This document shows positions 45,566 to 56,699 of a stretch of 64,000 bases of DNA, piece by piece; positions within the stretch are counted from its first letter, which is position 1, and each line of letters starts with the position of its first letter. The notes beneath the pieces are model-generated. The model had not been told where the DNA came from and made no database searches. It was given only the letters and a program-made list of their open reading frames with translations. The position numbers and the translations under genes are program-made. Source of the DNA: Bacillus testis (GTDB taxonomy: Bacteria > Bacillota > Bacilli > Bacillales > DSM-1321); the NCBI RefSeq assembly GCF_001243895.1, contig NZ_LN851186.1, forward strand, positions 2,926,980-2,990,979, in the 5' to 3' direction.

Positions 45566-46228
45566 TTATTGCTGTAGATATTGTTCCATTAATTTCTTGC
45601 CGTTTGCCGCTAGAACATGGTCTTTCTGGATGTCCAAGGCTTTTGTGAAAAAGGCCAGCGCCTGATTTGCATCTTCCTTGTAGCCGGCATATGCCACTCC
45701 GAGATTATAATAAGCATCCGCATGATTTGGAACCTTCTCAATTACCTTTTCCAATTGGCTGATCGCTTCTTCGTATAATTCCTCTCCTGCAAGGCATAAC
45801 GCATACTGAAAACGGGCATCACTGTCGTCCGGGTTCAGTTCAATACTTCTTTGCAAGTAAGGTAACGCTAGCTTCGGCTGGTCCAATTGCAGCAGGGTCA
45901 TGCCAAGCATGAAATAACCGTCGCTGTTTTCCAGCCCTGCCTTGATCGCTTTTTCCAAGAAGTCTTTGGCTTCTATGTATTGTTCGCTCTCATAATACAA
46001 ATTCCCCAGCGCATAAAAAGCTGCCCCGGCTTTCGGATCGATAGTCAATGCCTTTTTGAAAAAGTTGACGGCTTTCTCCCTCTCGCCAACAGCAGTCAAG
46101 ACATTGCCGAAATTAATATAGCTGACAGCGTCGTTAGGATTTTCCTCGATGGCTTCCGAGAAAGCCTTCACAGCTTCTTCCCATTTCCCTTCCTGCATGC
46201 ATTGAATCCCATATTCGTTTTTTGTCAT
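45566..46228 (-). CDS. yrrB: TPR-repeat protein YrrB
   Basis: This 220-residue protein is almost wholly made of tetratricopeptide repeats, about six, such as AVSYINFGNVLTAVGEREKA, AAFYALGNLYYESEQYIEAK and ADAYYNLGVAYAGYKEDANQ. Such proteins are protein-interaction scaffolds; the partner is unknown, but its fixed place between mnmA and recD2 suggests an RNA or DNA maintenance link. GGAG lies 8 bases before the ATG at 46228; a GTG nine bases upstream is less likely. Confidence 0.93.
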   Translation of the reverse strand: MTKNEYGIQCMQEGKWEEAVKAFSEAIEENPNDAVSYINFGNVLTAVGEREKAVNFFKKALTIDPKAGAAFYALGNLYYESEQYIEAKDFLEKAIKAGLENSDGYFMLGMTLLQLDQPKLALPYLQRSIELNPDDSDARFQYALCLAGEELYEEAISQLEKVIEKVPNHADAYYNLGVAYAGYKEDANQALAFFTKALDIQKDHVLAANGKKLMEQYLQQ

Positions 46229-46299
46229 GTCGTTCACTCCATTTTCCTAAATTATATCATAATCGATTTAGGCTTTGAATTATGCCTGTTTTACATTTC

Positions 46300-46331
46300 A
46301 AAAAATCCCCAGCTCCATAAAGAACTGAGGA
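46300..46331 (-). terminator. Terminator of mnmA
   Basis: TCCTCAG pairs with CTGGGGA (one G-T pair) and is followed by TTTTTT, 16 bp past the mnmA stop on the minus strand. Confidence 0.78.
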
Positions 46332-46346
46332 CTTTCAAGCTGTTTG

Positions 46347-47483
<1,137 letters not shown>

Positions 47484-48626
47484 CTATTTTGTTAATCGAT
47501 TGATGATATCAGCCGTAGTATGGGCAGCTTTCTCAATCTGTTGTAATGTATTGTTCATTCCAAAGCTGAAGCGAATGGAATTGGATATTTTTTCACTATC
47601 TTTACCGTACATGGCAACCAGTACATGCGACGGATTGATGGAACCGGCGGTGCATGCCGAGCCGCTTGAAGCAGCGATGCCGGCTAAATCCAGATTGGCA
47701 AGCAAGGCTTCAACATGGGTTCCCGGAAAGGACAAATTGCACACATGAGGCAGGCAATGATCGCTGGAACCATTTACTTCAAAAGCAATTCCCCGTTCAG
47801 CCAGAATATCGCACATCGTTTGCTTGAAAAGCAGCAATTGGCTATTCTTTTGCTCCATCCCATTCTGAATGATCTCAGCCGCTTTGGCAAATCCCGCTAT
47901 GGCAGGTACGTTTTCCGTCCCGGCGCGGCGCTTTCTTTCTTGCTCTCCGCCATAAAGAACAGAGCTGATGGCCACTCCTTCTCGACAATATAAGAAACCA
48001 ATCCCTTTTGGTCCATTAATTTTATGAGAAGAAACCGATAATAAATCGATGTGAAGATCATTGACAGAGATGGGAACCACCCCATATGCCTGAACGGCAT
48101 CACTGTGGAAATAAGCATTGCTTTCCCGCACGAGCGCACCGATTGTTCCGATGTCCTGTATGGTGCCGACTTCATTATTGCCGAACATAACAGACACCAG
48201 AATCGTATCCTCCCGCAAAGCCTGCTTCAGTTCGTCAATTGAAATCCTGCCTTGTTCATCGACCGGCAAATAGGTAACCTCAAATCCCAACTTTTCTAAA
48301 TGCTCAAACGTATGCAAAACGGCATGATGCTCGATCACCGTTGTAATCATATGCTTTCCTTCTGATGCACGCTCCATGGCGACGCCGATGATCGCCTGGT
48401 TATCAGCTTCCGTTCCACCGCTCGTAAAGATGATTTCATTTTCTTTTGCCCCAATGGTACGCGCAAGCACCTTTCGCGCATCATTGACCGTTTTCCGCGC
48501 TTCCCTTCCAAAAGCGTGGATGCTTGATGGATTACCGTATGTTTGTTCCATCACTGACATGACTTCTCGTACAACATCCTGATGTACGGGAGTAGTGGCA
48601 GCATGGTCAAGATAAATTCTTTCCAC
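47484..48626 (-). CDS. yrvO: Cysteine desulfurase YrvO (IscS/NifS family)
   Basis: This PLP enzyme takes sulfur from cysteine and passes it directly to MnmA. PLP Lys lies in SVSSHKINGPKGIGF, the catalytic Cys in SSGSACTAGSINPSHV, and the start YLDHAATTPVHQDV is typical. The 380 residues match. Start is GTG with GGAGGAAAGGTA upstream. It stands between cymR and mnmA; CymR controls cysteine supply, which may bear on regulation. Confidence 0.95.
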   Translation of the reverse strand: MERIYLDHAATTPVHQDVVREVMSVMEQTYGNPSSIHAFGREARKTVNDARKVLARTIGAKENEIIFTSGGTEADNQAIIGVAMERASEGKHMITTVIEHHAVLHTFEHLEKLGFEVTYLPVDEQGRISIDELKQALREDTILVSVMFGNNEVGTIQDIGTIGALVRESNAYFHSDAVQAYGVVPISVNDLHIDLLSVSSHKINGPKGIGFLYCREGVAISSVLYGGEQERKRRAGTENVPAIAGFAKAAEIIQNGMEQKNSQLLLFKQTMCDILAERGIAFEVNGSSDHCLPHVCNLSFPGTHVEALLANLDLAGIAASSGSACTAGSINPSHVLVAMYGKDSEKISNSIRFSFGMNNTLQQIEKAAHTTADIINRLTK

Positions 48627-48693
48627 TACCTTTCCTCCTCGTTCCGTTAGCCTTATAGTGTGTGTTTATAACTCTCCCAAGATCTATTGCTAC

Positions 48694-49113
48694 TTAAATA
48701 TAGAACATATATGCGCCCGGAGCGTTGTCCTCATTGTAATTAGCCAGATCCTCCAACGATGTTTTATCCAGTACTTCTTTGACGGCATCGCTGATCCTCT
48801 GCCAGAGTTCACGCTTGGCAGGTTCTTCATTCTCAATCCCCTCGACAATACTGATAGGGCCTTCCAATACTCTAATTATGTCCCCTGAGGTGATTTGATC
48901 CGGATTTTTAGCAAGAATATAGCCTCCGTATGCGCCGCGGATGCTTTTAACAAGGCCTGCATTTCGCAAAGGGGCAATCAATTGCTCCAAATAATGCTCA
49001 GACAAGTTATTATTTTGTGCAATCAACTTTAGAGAAGTTGGGCCTTCACCATGCTTTTTGGCAAGTTCAATCATAATTGTTAGTCCATAGCGCCCTTTAG
49101 TAGATATTTTCAT
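48694..49113 (-). CDS. cymR: Cysteine metabolism repressor CymR (Rrf2 family)
   Basis: CymR is the master repressor of cysteine and sulfur metabolism; it forms a complex with CysK, which senses O-acetylserine. It starts MKISTKGRYGLTIMIELAKK with a winged helix-turn-helix (NNLSEHYLEQLIAPLRNAGL). The cluster-binding cysteines of IscR-type Rrf2 proteins are absent, as expected for CymR. It ends GAYMFYI. The ATG at 49113 follows GAGGGTGCAAAAA, giving 139 residues. It precedes yrvO-mnmA. Confidence 0.96.
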   Translation of the reverse strand: MKISTKGRYGLTIMIELAKKHGEGPTSLKLIAQNNNLSEHYLEQLIAPLRNAGLVKSIRGAYGGYILAKNPDQITSGDIIRVLEGPISIVEGIENEEPAKRELWQRISDAVKEVLDKTSLEDLANYNEDNAPGAYMFYI

Positions 49114-49351
49114 TTTTTGCACCCTCTATCTTTATTCTCTCTTTATAAAGTCTATCTTATATCTTCAATGGCCGTATTTTCGAAATGGCAGTTCACGGCC
49201 CGTAGAGTTCTCTATGGTGAACGAACTTCTTTTTATTGCTAGAACAATGGAAAATAACTTTTGAAATTATAGCATACATACCCTTTTTATGCATATATTC
49301 TTTCATTATACAGCATTCACGCCTAGTTCAAACCTTTATAGCTTCAAAATG

Positions 49352-49395
49352 AAAAGTCCTTTCCTGCAGAAAATGAAGCAGGGAAGGACTTTTTG
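49352..49395 (-). terminator. Bidirectional terminator after the SGNH-SLH gene
   Basis: AAAAGTCCTT...CCTGC pairs with GCAGG...AAGGACTTTTT, with T runs on both strands; it lies 13 bp past the stop. Confidence 0.9.
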
Positions 49396-49407
49396 GTTTA
49401 TGCTTTT

Positions 49408-50748
49408 TTATTGTGCAGTATCAAGCATTTTGTTCATTTCTAAAGCCCTATAGATAACAGAAGCAAATTGGGCTCTTGTTGTTTTACTGTAAAGGTCAAA
49501 CCGGTTGTTTGATCCAATCATTAACTTGTTTGTGGCAACGGCCTGAATTTCATTATAAGCCCAATACGCCTTCGTAACATCTTTAAAGGCTACCGCTTTT
49601 CCGGTTGCTTTCAACTGATAAGTAGATGCAATAACTTTAGCCAGTTGCACCCTTTGGAGCGGATCATTCGGTTTAAATGTTTTTGCTTTGGCAAAAACGC
49701 CTTTTTCCGTCAGTACGGCAATCGCATGATAAGCGGGATGGTTATTCGGAACATCAGTGAAACCGGGATCCTTTGGCATCACTTGCGTTGTGATGATTGT
49801 ATCTACAAGGATTTTCGCAGCTTCAGCTCTTGTAATGGGATGGTCCGGATACACTTTGCCATTGGCATCAGCGGCAAGCCAATCATGTTCCACCATGTAC
49901 AGCATTTGTTTGACAGCCCAATGGCCATCAAGGTCTACGGGCATTTTCGGTGTAGGTATCGGCTGTGGCATCGGTGTCGGGATTGGCGTAGGTGCATGTT
50001 TAACGGCAATTGCTTCAATCAATGCATCCGCCATCAGCTTATACCCAGCAGCATTCGGGTGAATACTTTTGGGATTAGGAAGATACGGCTTGGTATCATC
50101 CCCGAATTTGCTATAAACATCAACAAATGTAGCGTTATTTGTCACAGCGATTCCTCTGAGCAACTCATTCAATCCTTTTTCCATTTGGATCAATTCGGGC
50201 TTCTGTTGGTCATTCATATAGGGATAAGGAAAATAGTAGCCCATCACATAAACATCGGCATTGGGGTTTAGTTCCTTTATTTTCTTCATGATCGCCGAAT
50301 AATTGGCCGAAATCGTTCCAAGCGTCGGCACTAGCTTTGTTCTGTCGATCTCCATCATTCCTGTAGCTTCATTCATCTTACCAATGGATAATAAGTCATT
50401 TGCGCTCACAGAAATCGAGATAAGTTTCGACTTTTTGACAGTGTCCTGCAAGGCAGCCTTCTCGTTAAGATCTTTCAAAACTTGAGAAGTTGTATAACCA
50501 GGCACAGCAAATTCTTTGGAGTAAGATCCGATCATTTTATTGTCTGACAAATACTTTGCCGCCACATCAGAGAAGCCATTGCTGTCGACTTTATTGTCAG
50601 AGTTCATGCCTGCTGCCAACGAGTCTCCCAGCGACAGATAATTATTGGCTTCTGTCTGTTCAGCGGCGGATACCGGGGCTGTGATCAATCCGATCAATAA
50701 GGTAAACAGTAAAGCAAACCTTGCCACTTTCCTTGAAACTTGCTTCAT
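49408..50748 (-). CDS. Secreted SGNH/GDSL hydrolase with C-terminal S-layer homology domains
   Basis: This is a predicted cell-surface esterase or lipase. Domains: signal peptide (KVARFALLFTLLIGLITAPV then SAAE), an SGNH hydrolase domain (YLSLGDSLAAGMN with the nucleophile Ser, SANDLLSIG, and NPKSIHPNAAGYKLM with the His), a proline-rich linker (TPIPTPMPQPIPTP, about residue 255), and about three SLH motifs (DGHWAVKQMLYM, TDVPNNHPAYHAIAVLTEKG, KDVTKAYWAYNEIQAVA) that bind pyruvylated wall polymer. The usual Asp of the DxxH block reads Lys. The ATG at 50748 follows GGGAGAGTG. It is absent from this interval in B. subtilis. Confidence 0.9.
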   Translation of the reverse strand: MKQVSRKVARFALLFTLLIGLITAPVSAAEQTEANNYLSLGDSLAAGMNSDNKVDSNGFSDVAAKYLSDNKMIGSYSKEFAVPGYTTSQVLKDLNEKAALQDTVKKSKLISISVSANDLLSIGKMNEATGMMEIDRTKLVPTLGTISANYSAIMKKIKELNPNADVYVMGYYFPYPYMNDQQKPELIQMEKGLNELLRGIAVTNNATFVDVYSKFGDDTKPYLPNPKSIHPNAAGYKLMADALIEAIAVKHAPTPIPTPMPQPIPTPKMPVDLDGHWAVKQMLYMVEHDWLAADANGKVYPDHPITRAEAAKILVDTIITTQVMPKDPGFTDVPNNHPAYHAIAVLTEKGVFAKAKTFKPNDPLQRVQLAKVIASTYQLKATGKAVAFKDVTKAYWAYNEIQAVATNKLMIGSNNRFDLYSKTTRAQFASVIYRALEMNKMLDTAQ

Positions 50749-50845
50749 TTTTTCACTCTCCCATTTCTTATTCCTCAATTGTGTATGCGGAAGTCTAGGA
50801 GTCTGCCAATCTGGCAAATAACACCGAACACTCCTCCCTTATGCA

Positions 50846-50898
50846 CAAAAAAGGCGCATGATTGCCGTAAAGTATACGCAATGATGCCGCCTTTTTTG
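50846..50898 (-). terminator. Terminator of rarA
   Basis: A long imperfect stem, AAAAAAGGCGGCATCATTGC with GCAATCATGCGCCTTTTTT, lies about 70 bp past the rarA stop on the minus strand. Confidence 0.82.
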
Positions 50899-50965
50899 GA
50901 TAAATGGATTCCTATTCAATACTTATTTACATCATATTAACAGATTTGTTTATACTTGTATATAT

Positions 50966-52246
50966 TTAGTCTCTTTGATGGCGCAATTGCTCCAAACGCT
51001 CATGAATCAGCAACAGCTTCTTTTCTTCCCCGGCATTTTTAGGCTGATAATATTTCGCATCCCCCAATTCTTCAGGCAGATAACGCTGCTTTACCCAACC
51101 GTTGGGGTAGTCATGAGGGTATTTATAACCAATCCCGTGGCCAAGCTCTTTTGCTCCTTGGTAATGAGCATCGCGCAGATGGTCCGGTATTTCTCCTGTC
51201 CGCCCTTTACGGACATCGGCAATCGCCGCATCCAATGCTTTATAGGCAGAATTGGATTTAGCAGATAAGCAAAGTTCAATCGTAATACTTGCCAAAGGAA
51301 TACGCGCTTCAGGCAGCCCAAGCCGTTCCACAGTCTGGATGGCTGTCAGCACTCTTGCGCTCACTTCCGGATTGGCAAGGCCGATATCTTCATAGCCAAT
51401 GACCAGCAACCTCCTGCAAATGGCTGGCAGGTCGCCGCCTTCCAAAAGTCTGGCCAAATAGTGCAGAGCCGCATCCGTATCGCTTCCACGGATGCTCTTT
51501 TGGAAGCTCGAAAGCAAGGAATAATAGATATCCCCTTTCTTGTCATGCGTGAAGCCTTTATTCTCGATGCTTTGTTTCACCATTTCCTCTTCCACTATGA
51601 TAGCGCCTTGCGCATCGCGGTCAGATGCCATGACGATATCTTCCAATAGATTGAGGGCAGTCCTGCCATCGCTCGTCGTCTGGGCGATCAGGCCAATAAG
51701 CTGCGGATCCATCTGGACATTCCATTTGCCAAGTCCCTTATCGCGGTCTTGAAGAGCTCTGTTAATCAGTTCCGTTATATCTTCAGGGCTCAATGGCTTC
51801 AGTTGCTTTATTTGGCCGCAGCGAGAACGGATCGCTCCATTTACGCTATGGTAGGGATTTTCCGTTGTAGCTCCAATCAGAATAAAAACACCTTCCTCCA
51901 ACGCTTTCAACAATGAATCCTGCTGGCTTTTATTGAAGCGATGGATTTCATCAAGGAAAAGGATGGCATTTCGTGTTAGCCTTGCTTCTTCAATGACTTG
52001 CTCGACGTCCTTTTTACCGGCAGACACTGCATTCAAGGCGTAAAAGTCTTTATTTGTGCTCCCTGCGATGGCATAAGCCAGGGATGTTTTCCCGGTGCCC
52101 GGCTCGCCATACAGAAGCATCGAGGGCACATGGTCGTTCTTAATCATTTTATACAACGCAGAATTCGGCCCGATAATATGTTTTTGACCGACTACCTCTT
52201 CAATCCGTTCAGGTCTCATGCGATGTGATAACGGTTCATGATACAC
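50966..52246 (-). CDS. rarA: Replication-associated recombination protein RarA (MgsA/YrvN)
   Basis: RarA is a clamp-loader-like AAA+ ATPase that acts at stalled replication forks. The Walker [17 protein letters not shown] is near residue 50, Walker [16 protein letters not shown] near 95, sensor [13 protein letters not shown], and the C-terminal tetramerisation region includes [18 protein letters not shown]. The 426 residues are standard. Start is GTG with GGAGGTTTGATTCT upstream. It lies 30 bp after tcdA. Confidence 0.96.
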   Translation of the reverse strand: MYHEPLSHRMRPERIEEVVGQKHIIGPNSALYKMIKNDHVPSMLLYGEPGTGKTSLAYAIAGSTNKDFYALNAVSAGKKDVEQVIEEARLTRNAILFLDEIHRFNKSQQDSLLKALEEGVFILIGATTENPYHSVNGAIRSRCGQIKQLKPLSPEDITELINRALQDRDKGLGKWNVQMDPQLIGLIAQTTSDGRTALNLLEDIVMASDRDAQGAIIVEEEMVKQSIENKGFTHDKKGDIYYSLLSSFQKSIRGSDTDAALHYLARLLEGGDLPAICRRLLVIGYEDIGLANPEVSARVLTAIQTVERLGLPEARIPLASITIELCLSAKSNSAYKALDAAIADVRKGRTGEIPDHLRDAHYQGAKELGHGIGYKYPHDYPNGWVKQRYLPEELGDAKYYQPKNAGEEKKLLLIHERLEQLRHQRD

Positions 52247-52276
52247 AGAATCAAACCTCCTTCATGCTAAAAATAG

Positions 52277-53047
52277 TTATTTTCGATCATCGCTCAAGCG
52301 TGTAATTTTTATATTCTTTAGTATTTCCCTCACTACCCAACTGGCTGCAATCAATCCGGCTACCGATGGGACAAAGGCATTGGATGAAGGGGGCATTTTA
52401 GCTTTGCGGATTTCAGCATCGTCATTCCCTACTTCTTTTCGTACATCTTCACGGATGACAATCGGGCTTTCGTCCGAGAATACGACGGTGACCCCTTTCG
52501 TTATACCTTCCTTGCGAAGACGGGTGCGGATGACTTTAGCGAGGGGATCTGTGTGTGTTTTCGATATATCTGTTACCTGGAAACGGGTAGGGTCCATTTT
52601 ATTGGCAGCCCCCATACTGGAAATGATCGGAATATCACGCTTTAGGCATTCTTTCATCAAATGGATTTTGTAGGATATGGTATCTGACGCATCAATGACA
52701 TAGTCAATGCCATAGCTGAAGAACGTTTCATAGGTTTCTTCTGTATAAAACATTTTTAATGAAATAACTTCGCATTCCGGATTGATATCTGCGATTCTCT
52801 CTTTCATCAGATCGGCTTTGAATTTTCCGACCGTTGACAACAATGCGTGCAATTGGCGATTGATATTGGTAATGTCAACGTCATCTTTATCGACCAACAA
52901 CAGCCGGCCCACTCCTGAGCGGGCAAGTGCTTCTGCTGCATAGGAACCTACCCCTCCCACGCCCAAAACAGCGACTGTGGTGTTTTTCAGCGATTCTAAT
53001 CCTTCTTTACCGATAGCTAATTCATTTCTAGAAAATTGGTGTAACAT
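52277..53047 (-). CDS. tcdA: tRNA threonylcarbamoyladenosine dehydratase TcdA (YrvM)
   Basis: TcdA cyclises N6-threonylcarbamoyladenosine at position 37 of ANN-decoding tRNAs to the hydantoin form. It is an E1-like ATP-using enzyme: NTTVAVLGVGGVGSYAAEAL is the nucleotide site, LLVDKDDVDITNINRQ the following loop, and YVIDASDTISYKI the Asp region. The 256-residue length is normal. It lies downstream of the 6S RNA gene, which has its own terminator. Confidence 0.95.
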   Translation of the reverse strand: MLHQFSRNELAIGKEGLESLKNTTVAVLGVGGVGSYAAEALARSGVGRLLLVDKDDVDITNINRQLHALLSTVGKFKADLMKERIADINPECEVISLKMFYTEETYETFFSYGIDYVIDASDTISYKIHLMKECLKRDIPIISSMGAANKMDPTRFQVTDISKTHTDPLAKVIRTRLRKEGITKGVTVVFSDESPIVIREDVRKEVGNDDAEIRKAKMPPSSNAFVPSVAGLIAASWVVREILKNIKITRLSDDRK

Positions 53048-53253
53048 CTTGTCAACTCCATTACTAAATCTTTAGATTCATACTCTATGGAACTTTGCAG
53101 CCTGAAAAAAATGGTTCAATAAGCGAATATGTGCCCTTTTTTCCTAGGCTGCATCTATTTACTTTGTTGCTTATATGCCAATGATGCACTCACCGGACTA
53201 TCAAAAAACAACCTTTTTATATACTTTACATTATATACTAATCCTCGCCTGTA

Positions 53254-53301
53254 ACAAACGAAAACGGAGCACCTCCTGCGTTTCCGCAGATGATGCTCCG
53301 T
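53254..53301 (-). terminator. Terminator downstream of 6S RNA
   Basis: ACGGAGCA...CTGCG-GAAA-CGCAG...TGCTCCGT followed by TTTTCGTTTG on the minus strand. Confidence 0.88.
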
Positions 53302-53335
53302 TGTTTATCCGGATTAATAGTCCGTGCCGTTTCAT

Positions 53336-53538
53336 TTAGTAGTAAGAAGTCCCGATCGTGCCGTTTATCGCCTTCGTTTTGAACCCGCTCTCCGCAGGTG
53401 GGTGCCCTGTCCACTGCTTCTGTAAGTCCACACCCACGAGGCATTTACGCGGCAGTGAAACTTGGGCTCCCGTAACTATAAGTGTTCGGTCAAAACTTAT
53501 AGGTGTAAGCAACGTACACATCAGGACTCTTACTTGTT
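53336..53538 (-). ncRNA. bsrA: 6S RNA (SsrS, BsrA type)
   Basis: 6S RNA mimics an open promoter and binds the sigma-A holoenzyme in slow growth. On the minus strand it has a closing stem (AGTAAGAGTCC with GGACTTCTTACT), then TGATGTGTACG, TTGACCGAACAC and GGGAGCCC, all resembling B. subtilis 6S-1, and a long double-stranded shape with a central bubble (arms such as GGGTGTGGACTTACAG / GCAGTGGACAGGGCACCC). The length of about 200 nt and location between aspS and tcdA also match bsrA. The exact 3' end is approximate; a terminator lies 35-80 bp further on. Confidence 0.9.
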
Positions 53539-53544
53539 GATTAA

Positions 53545-53574
53545 ATCATAGCATAGGATTTCACTGCATTTCAA
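53545..53574 (-). promoter_or_regulatory. Sigma-A promoter of 6S RNA
   Basis: TTGAAA (53574-53569) and TATGAT (53550-53545) are 18 bp apart on the minus strand, with TG one base ahead of the -10. Confidence 0.82.
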
Positions 53575-53592
53575 GCGATGTGCTGTAGGAAA

Positions 53593-55368
53593 TTATGCCT
53601 TTTTTTCTTGCTTTAAAGTAAGCTTTAATTCTTCTAATTGTGCATCGCTGACCGGGCTTGGCGCATTTGTCAACAAGCAGCTTGCGCTGGCTGTTTTAGG
53701 GAATGCAATCGTATCGCGGAGATTGCTTCTGCCAGCAAGCAGCATGACCAAACGGTCCAAACCAAGCGCGATTCCGCCATGTGGAGGTGTACCGTATTCG
53801 AAGGCGTCCATCAAGAAACCGAATTGCTCTTTTGCTTCTTCTGGGCTGAATCCCAATACGCTGAACATTTTTTCCTGAATATCACGTTCGAATATACGAA
53901 GTGATCCTCCTCCTAATTCATAGCCGTTAAGAACTAGGTCATAAGCCTGAGCACGCACATGCTGCGGTTCGCTTTCCAGCTTGTCAAGGTCTTCACGGAA
54001 CGGCATTGTGAATGGATGGTGGGCAGCATAATAACGGCCTTCTTCATCATCGTACTCAAGCAATGGCCAATCGGTTACCCACAGGAAGTTGAACTTACTG
54101 TTATCAATCAAGTCAAGGTCTTTGCCCAGTTTAGAACGCAAAGCTCCCAAAGCATCTGCTACAATGCTCTTTTTATCGGCAACGAACAAGAGCAAATCCC
54201 CTTCGCTTGCTTCTAAGGCAGAAATCATTTGGTCAGCTGCCTCATCCACGAAGAATTTAGCGATCGGTCCTTTTAAGCCTTCGCTTTCCATCTTCATCCA
54301 AGCCAACCCTTTTGCGCCATAAATGGCTGCGAATTCACCCAATGCGTCGATATCTTTGCGTGAATATTTGCTGGCAGCCCCTTTTACGTTGATGGCTTTC
54401 ACTTGCCCGCCATTTTCCACAGCGCCGGCAAACACTTTGAAGCTGGAATCCTTGACGATTTCCGACACATCAACTAGCTCAAGGCCAAAACGAGTATCCG
54501 GCTTGTCGGAACCGTAGCGTCCCATTGCTTCCTGGTATTTCATGCGTGGAAGCGGCAATGAGATTTCAATGCCTTTCACTTCTTTCATGACCTTCGCCAT
54601 CATTTGTTCAGTCATAGCCATGATGTCTTCCTGGCTCATAAAGCTTGTTTCAATATCAATTTGGGTAAATTCCGGTTGGCGGTCTGCGCGCAAATCTTCG
54701 TCGCGGAAACAACGGGCAATTTGGTAATAGCGCTCAAAACCGGAAACCATCAATAATTGCTTAAACAATTGTGGGCTTTGCGGCAAAGCATAGAATTCGC
54801 CATCGTGCACACGGCTTGGAACAAGATAATCGCGTGCGCCTTCCGGGGTGCTTCCTGTTAGGATTGGTGTTTCAATATCCAAGAATCCCTCGCTGTCCAA
54901 ATAATCGCGCACTGATTTTGTAATGCGGTGGCGCATTTGAAGCGTTTCGAACATAGCCGGGCGGCGAAGATCCAAATAACGGTATTTCAAGCGGACTTCT
55001 TCGGAAACATCACTTTTGTCGTCAATCGTGAAAGGAGGCGTCTTCGCTTCATTGATGATTGTTACTGACTCGGCTTTAATTTCGATTTTGCCTGTCTTAA
55101 GGTTCGTATTGATTGTTCCTTCTTCCCGAGGGGCTACAGTGCCTTCCACGCTCAGTACAAACTCATTGCGGATTTTCTCGGCTTGTTCCAAAGCTTCCTT
55201 TGATAAATCTGGATTAAAAACGACTTGGACCAAACCCGTACGGTCGCGAAGATCGATAAAAATCAACCCTCCCAAGTCGCGGCGTTTTTGTACCCATCCT
55301 TTTAATGTTACTTTTTCGCCTATTGCTTTTTCTGACACTTCTCCACAAAAATATGTTCTGCCAAACAT
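53593..55368 (-). CDS. aspS: Aspartyl-tRNA synthetase
   Basis: AspS charges tRNA-Asp, and in many Bacillaceae also misacylates tRNA-Asn for later amidation. An N-terminal OB anticodon-binding domain ([20 protein letters not shown]) is followed by the class II core: motif 2 [20 protein letters not shown], a bacterial GAD insertion (about 290-420), and motif 3 [15 protein letters not shown]. The 591-residue length is normal. It lies 14 bp after hisS and shares its T-box. GGGAGGAAACAGGC precedes the ATG. Confidence 0.98.
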   Translation of the reverse strand: MFGRTYFCGEVSEKAIGEKVTLKGWVQKRRDLGGLIFIDLRDRTGLVQVVFNPDLSKEALEQAEKIRNEFVLSVEGTVAPREEGTINTNLKTGKIEIKAESVTIINEAKTPPFTIDDKSDVSEEVRLKYRYLDLRRPAMFETLQMRHRITKSVRDYLDSEGFLDIETPILTGSTPEGARDYLVPSRVHDGEFYALPQSPQLFKQLLMVSGFERYYQIARCFRDEDLRADRQPEFTQIDIETSFMSQEDIMAMTEQMMAKVMKEVKGIEISLPLPRMKYQEAMGRYGSDKPDTRFGLELVDVSEIVKDSSFKVFAGAVENGGQVKAINVKGAASKYSRKDIDALGEFAAIYGAKGLAWMKMESEGLKGPIAKFFVDEAADQMISALEASEGDLLLFVADKKSIVADALGALRSKLGKDLDLIDNSKFNFLWVTDWPLLEYDDEEGRYYAAHHPFTMPFREDLDKLESEPQHVRAQAYDLVLNGYELGGGSLRIFERDIQEKMFSVLGFSPEEAKEQFGFLMDAFEYGTPPHGGIALGLDRLVMLLAGRSNLRDTIAFPKTASASCLLTNAPSPVSDAQLEELKLTLKQEKKA

Positions 55369-55382
55369 GCCTGTTTCCTCCC

Positions 55383-56654
55383 TTATTGTTGTTGCTTTTT
55401 AAGTGTTGCTACGAAGCTTTCCAACGCTATTTCCTGCTGTTCGCCCGATTCCATATCCTTTAGCGTGATTGTTTTCTTGTTCAATTCATCATCGCCAAGT
55501 ACGGCCACATAACGGGCGTTGGCACGATCTGCCGCTTTGAATTGGGCTTTCACTTTACGGCCGTTATAATCTCTGTCTGCTGAAAAGCCTTGAAGGCGTA
55601 ATTCATTGACTAATTTCACACTGTAATCCTGTGCGGCTTCACCCATGGCCACTACATAAACATCCGTTGCGTGTTCGATCGGCAAGGTAATACTTTCAGC
55701 TGCCAGAGCAGCTATCAACCGTTCGATGCTCATTGCGAAACCGATACCCGGTGTCTCAGGGCCGCCAAATTCTTCAACAAGACCGTTATACCGGCCTCCT
55801 CCGCAAAGGGTGGTGATGGCGCCGAACCCTTTGGCATCGCTCATAATTTCAAAGGCTGTATGATTATAATAATCAAGCCCGCGCACTAAAGTTGGATCGA
55901 CTGTATATGGAATTTCCATAGCTTCCAAATGCTTAAGGACCTTTTCGAAGTAAGATTTCGATTCCGGGTTCAAATATTCCAGAATCGAAGGAGCTGTCTT
56001 CATCAATTCATGGTCGCGGTCTTTCTTGCAATCAAGGATTCTTAGCGGATTCTTATGCAGGCGGTTTTGACAATCGCTGCAGAATTCACCGATTCGCGGT
56101 TCGAAATGAGCGACTAGCGCTTCGCGGTGCTTCGTCCGGCTTTCCTGGTCGCCAAGCGAATTGATGACCAGCTTCAATTCTTTCAATCCAAGGCTCTTAT
56201 ACGTATTCATTGCCAGGCTGATCACTTCTGCATCGATCGCCGGATCGGCGCTGCCCAGCGCTTCCACGCCAAATTGGACGAATTGGCGGAAACGGCCGGC
56301 TTGAGGGCGTTCATAGCGGAACATTGGTCCATAATAAAATAGTTTTACAGGTTGGGAAGCCCATCCAAACATTTTATTCTCCACAAAGGAACGAACAACG
56401 GCTGCCGTGCCTTCAGGACGAAGGGTAATGCTGCGGTCGCCACGGTCTTGGAACGTATACATTTCCTTTTGGACAATATCAGTCGTTTCTCCTACCCCGC
56501 GCGAAAACACTTCCGTATGCTCGAATATTGGAGTCCGAATTTCGTTATATTGATATCTTTTGCATAGCTCTCTTGTTATCTGTTCGATATACTGCCATAT
56601 GGCTGCTTGTTCAGGAAGTATATCTTGCGTTCCTCTAGGGATTTGCACATTCAT
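55383..56654 (-). CDS. hisS: Histidyl-tRNA synthetase
   Basis: HisS charges tRNA-His. The core begins [20 protein letters not shown]; motif 2 is [20 protein letters not shown] and the histidine-specific loop is [14 protein letters not shown], followed by the C-terminal anticodon domain ([20 protein letters not shown]). The ATG at 56654 after AGGAGG gives the usual 423 residues; the longer frame runs into the T-box leader. It heads the hisS-aspS operon. Confidence 0.98.
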   Translation of the reverse strand: MNVQIPRGTQDILPEQAAIWQYIEQITRELCKRYQYNEIRTPIFEHTEVFSRGVGETTDIVQKEMYTFQDRGDRSITLRPEGTAAVVRSFVENKMFGWASQPVKLFYYGPMFRYERPQAGRFRQFVQFGVEALGSADPAIDAEVISLAMNTYKSLGLKELKLVINSLGDQESRTKHREALVAHFEPRIGEFCSDCQNRLHKNPLRILDCKKDRDHELMKTAPSILEYLNPESKSYFEKVLKHLEAMEIPYTVDPTLVRGLDYYNHTAFEIMSDAKGFGAITTLCGGGRYNGLVEEFGGPETPGIGFAMSIERLIAALAAESITLPIEHATDVYVVAMGEAAQDYSVKLVNELRLQGFSADRDYNGRKVKAQFKAADRANARYVAVLGDDELNKKTITLKDMESGEQQEIALESFVATLKKQQQ

Positions 56655-56699
56655 TACAAAAGCCTCCTTTTGGTTTATATAAGAAAAGGCGGCCCACGC

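Larger units (their letters stand above)
53048..53592. other. Intergenic region tcdA-aspS containing 6S RNA
   Basis: This 545-bp gap holds the 6S RNA gene with its promoter and terminator. The part nearest tcdA (53048-53250) presumably includes the tcdA promoter, but no clear pair was identified. Confidence 0.7.

Noticed and set aside
49645..50271. 208-codon plus-strand frame opposite the SGNH-SLH gene
   Set aside because: It is a shadow of the hydrolase coding strand, rich in Cys, His and Arg, with no ribosome site.
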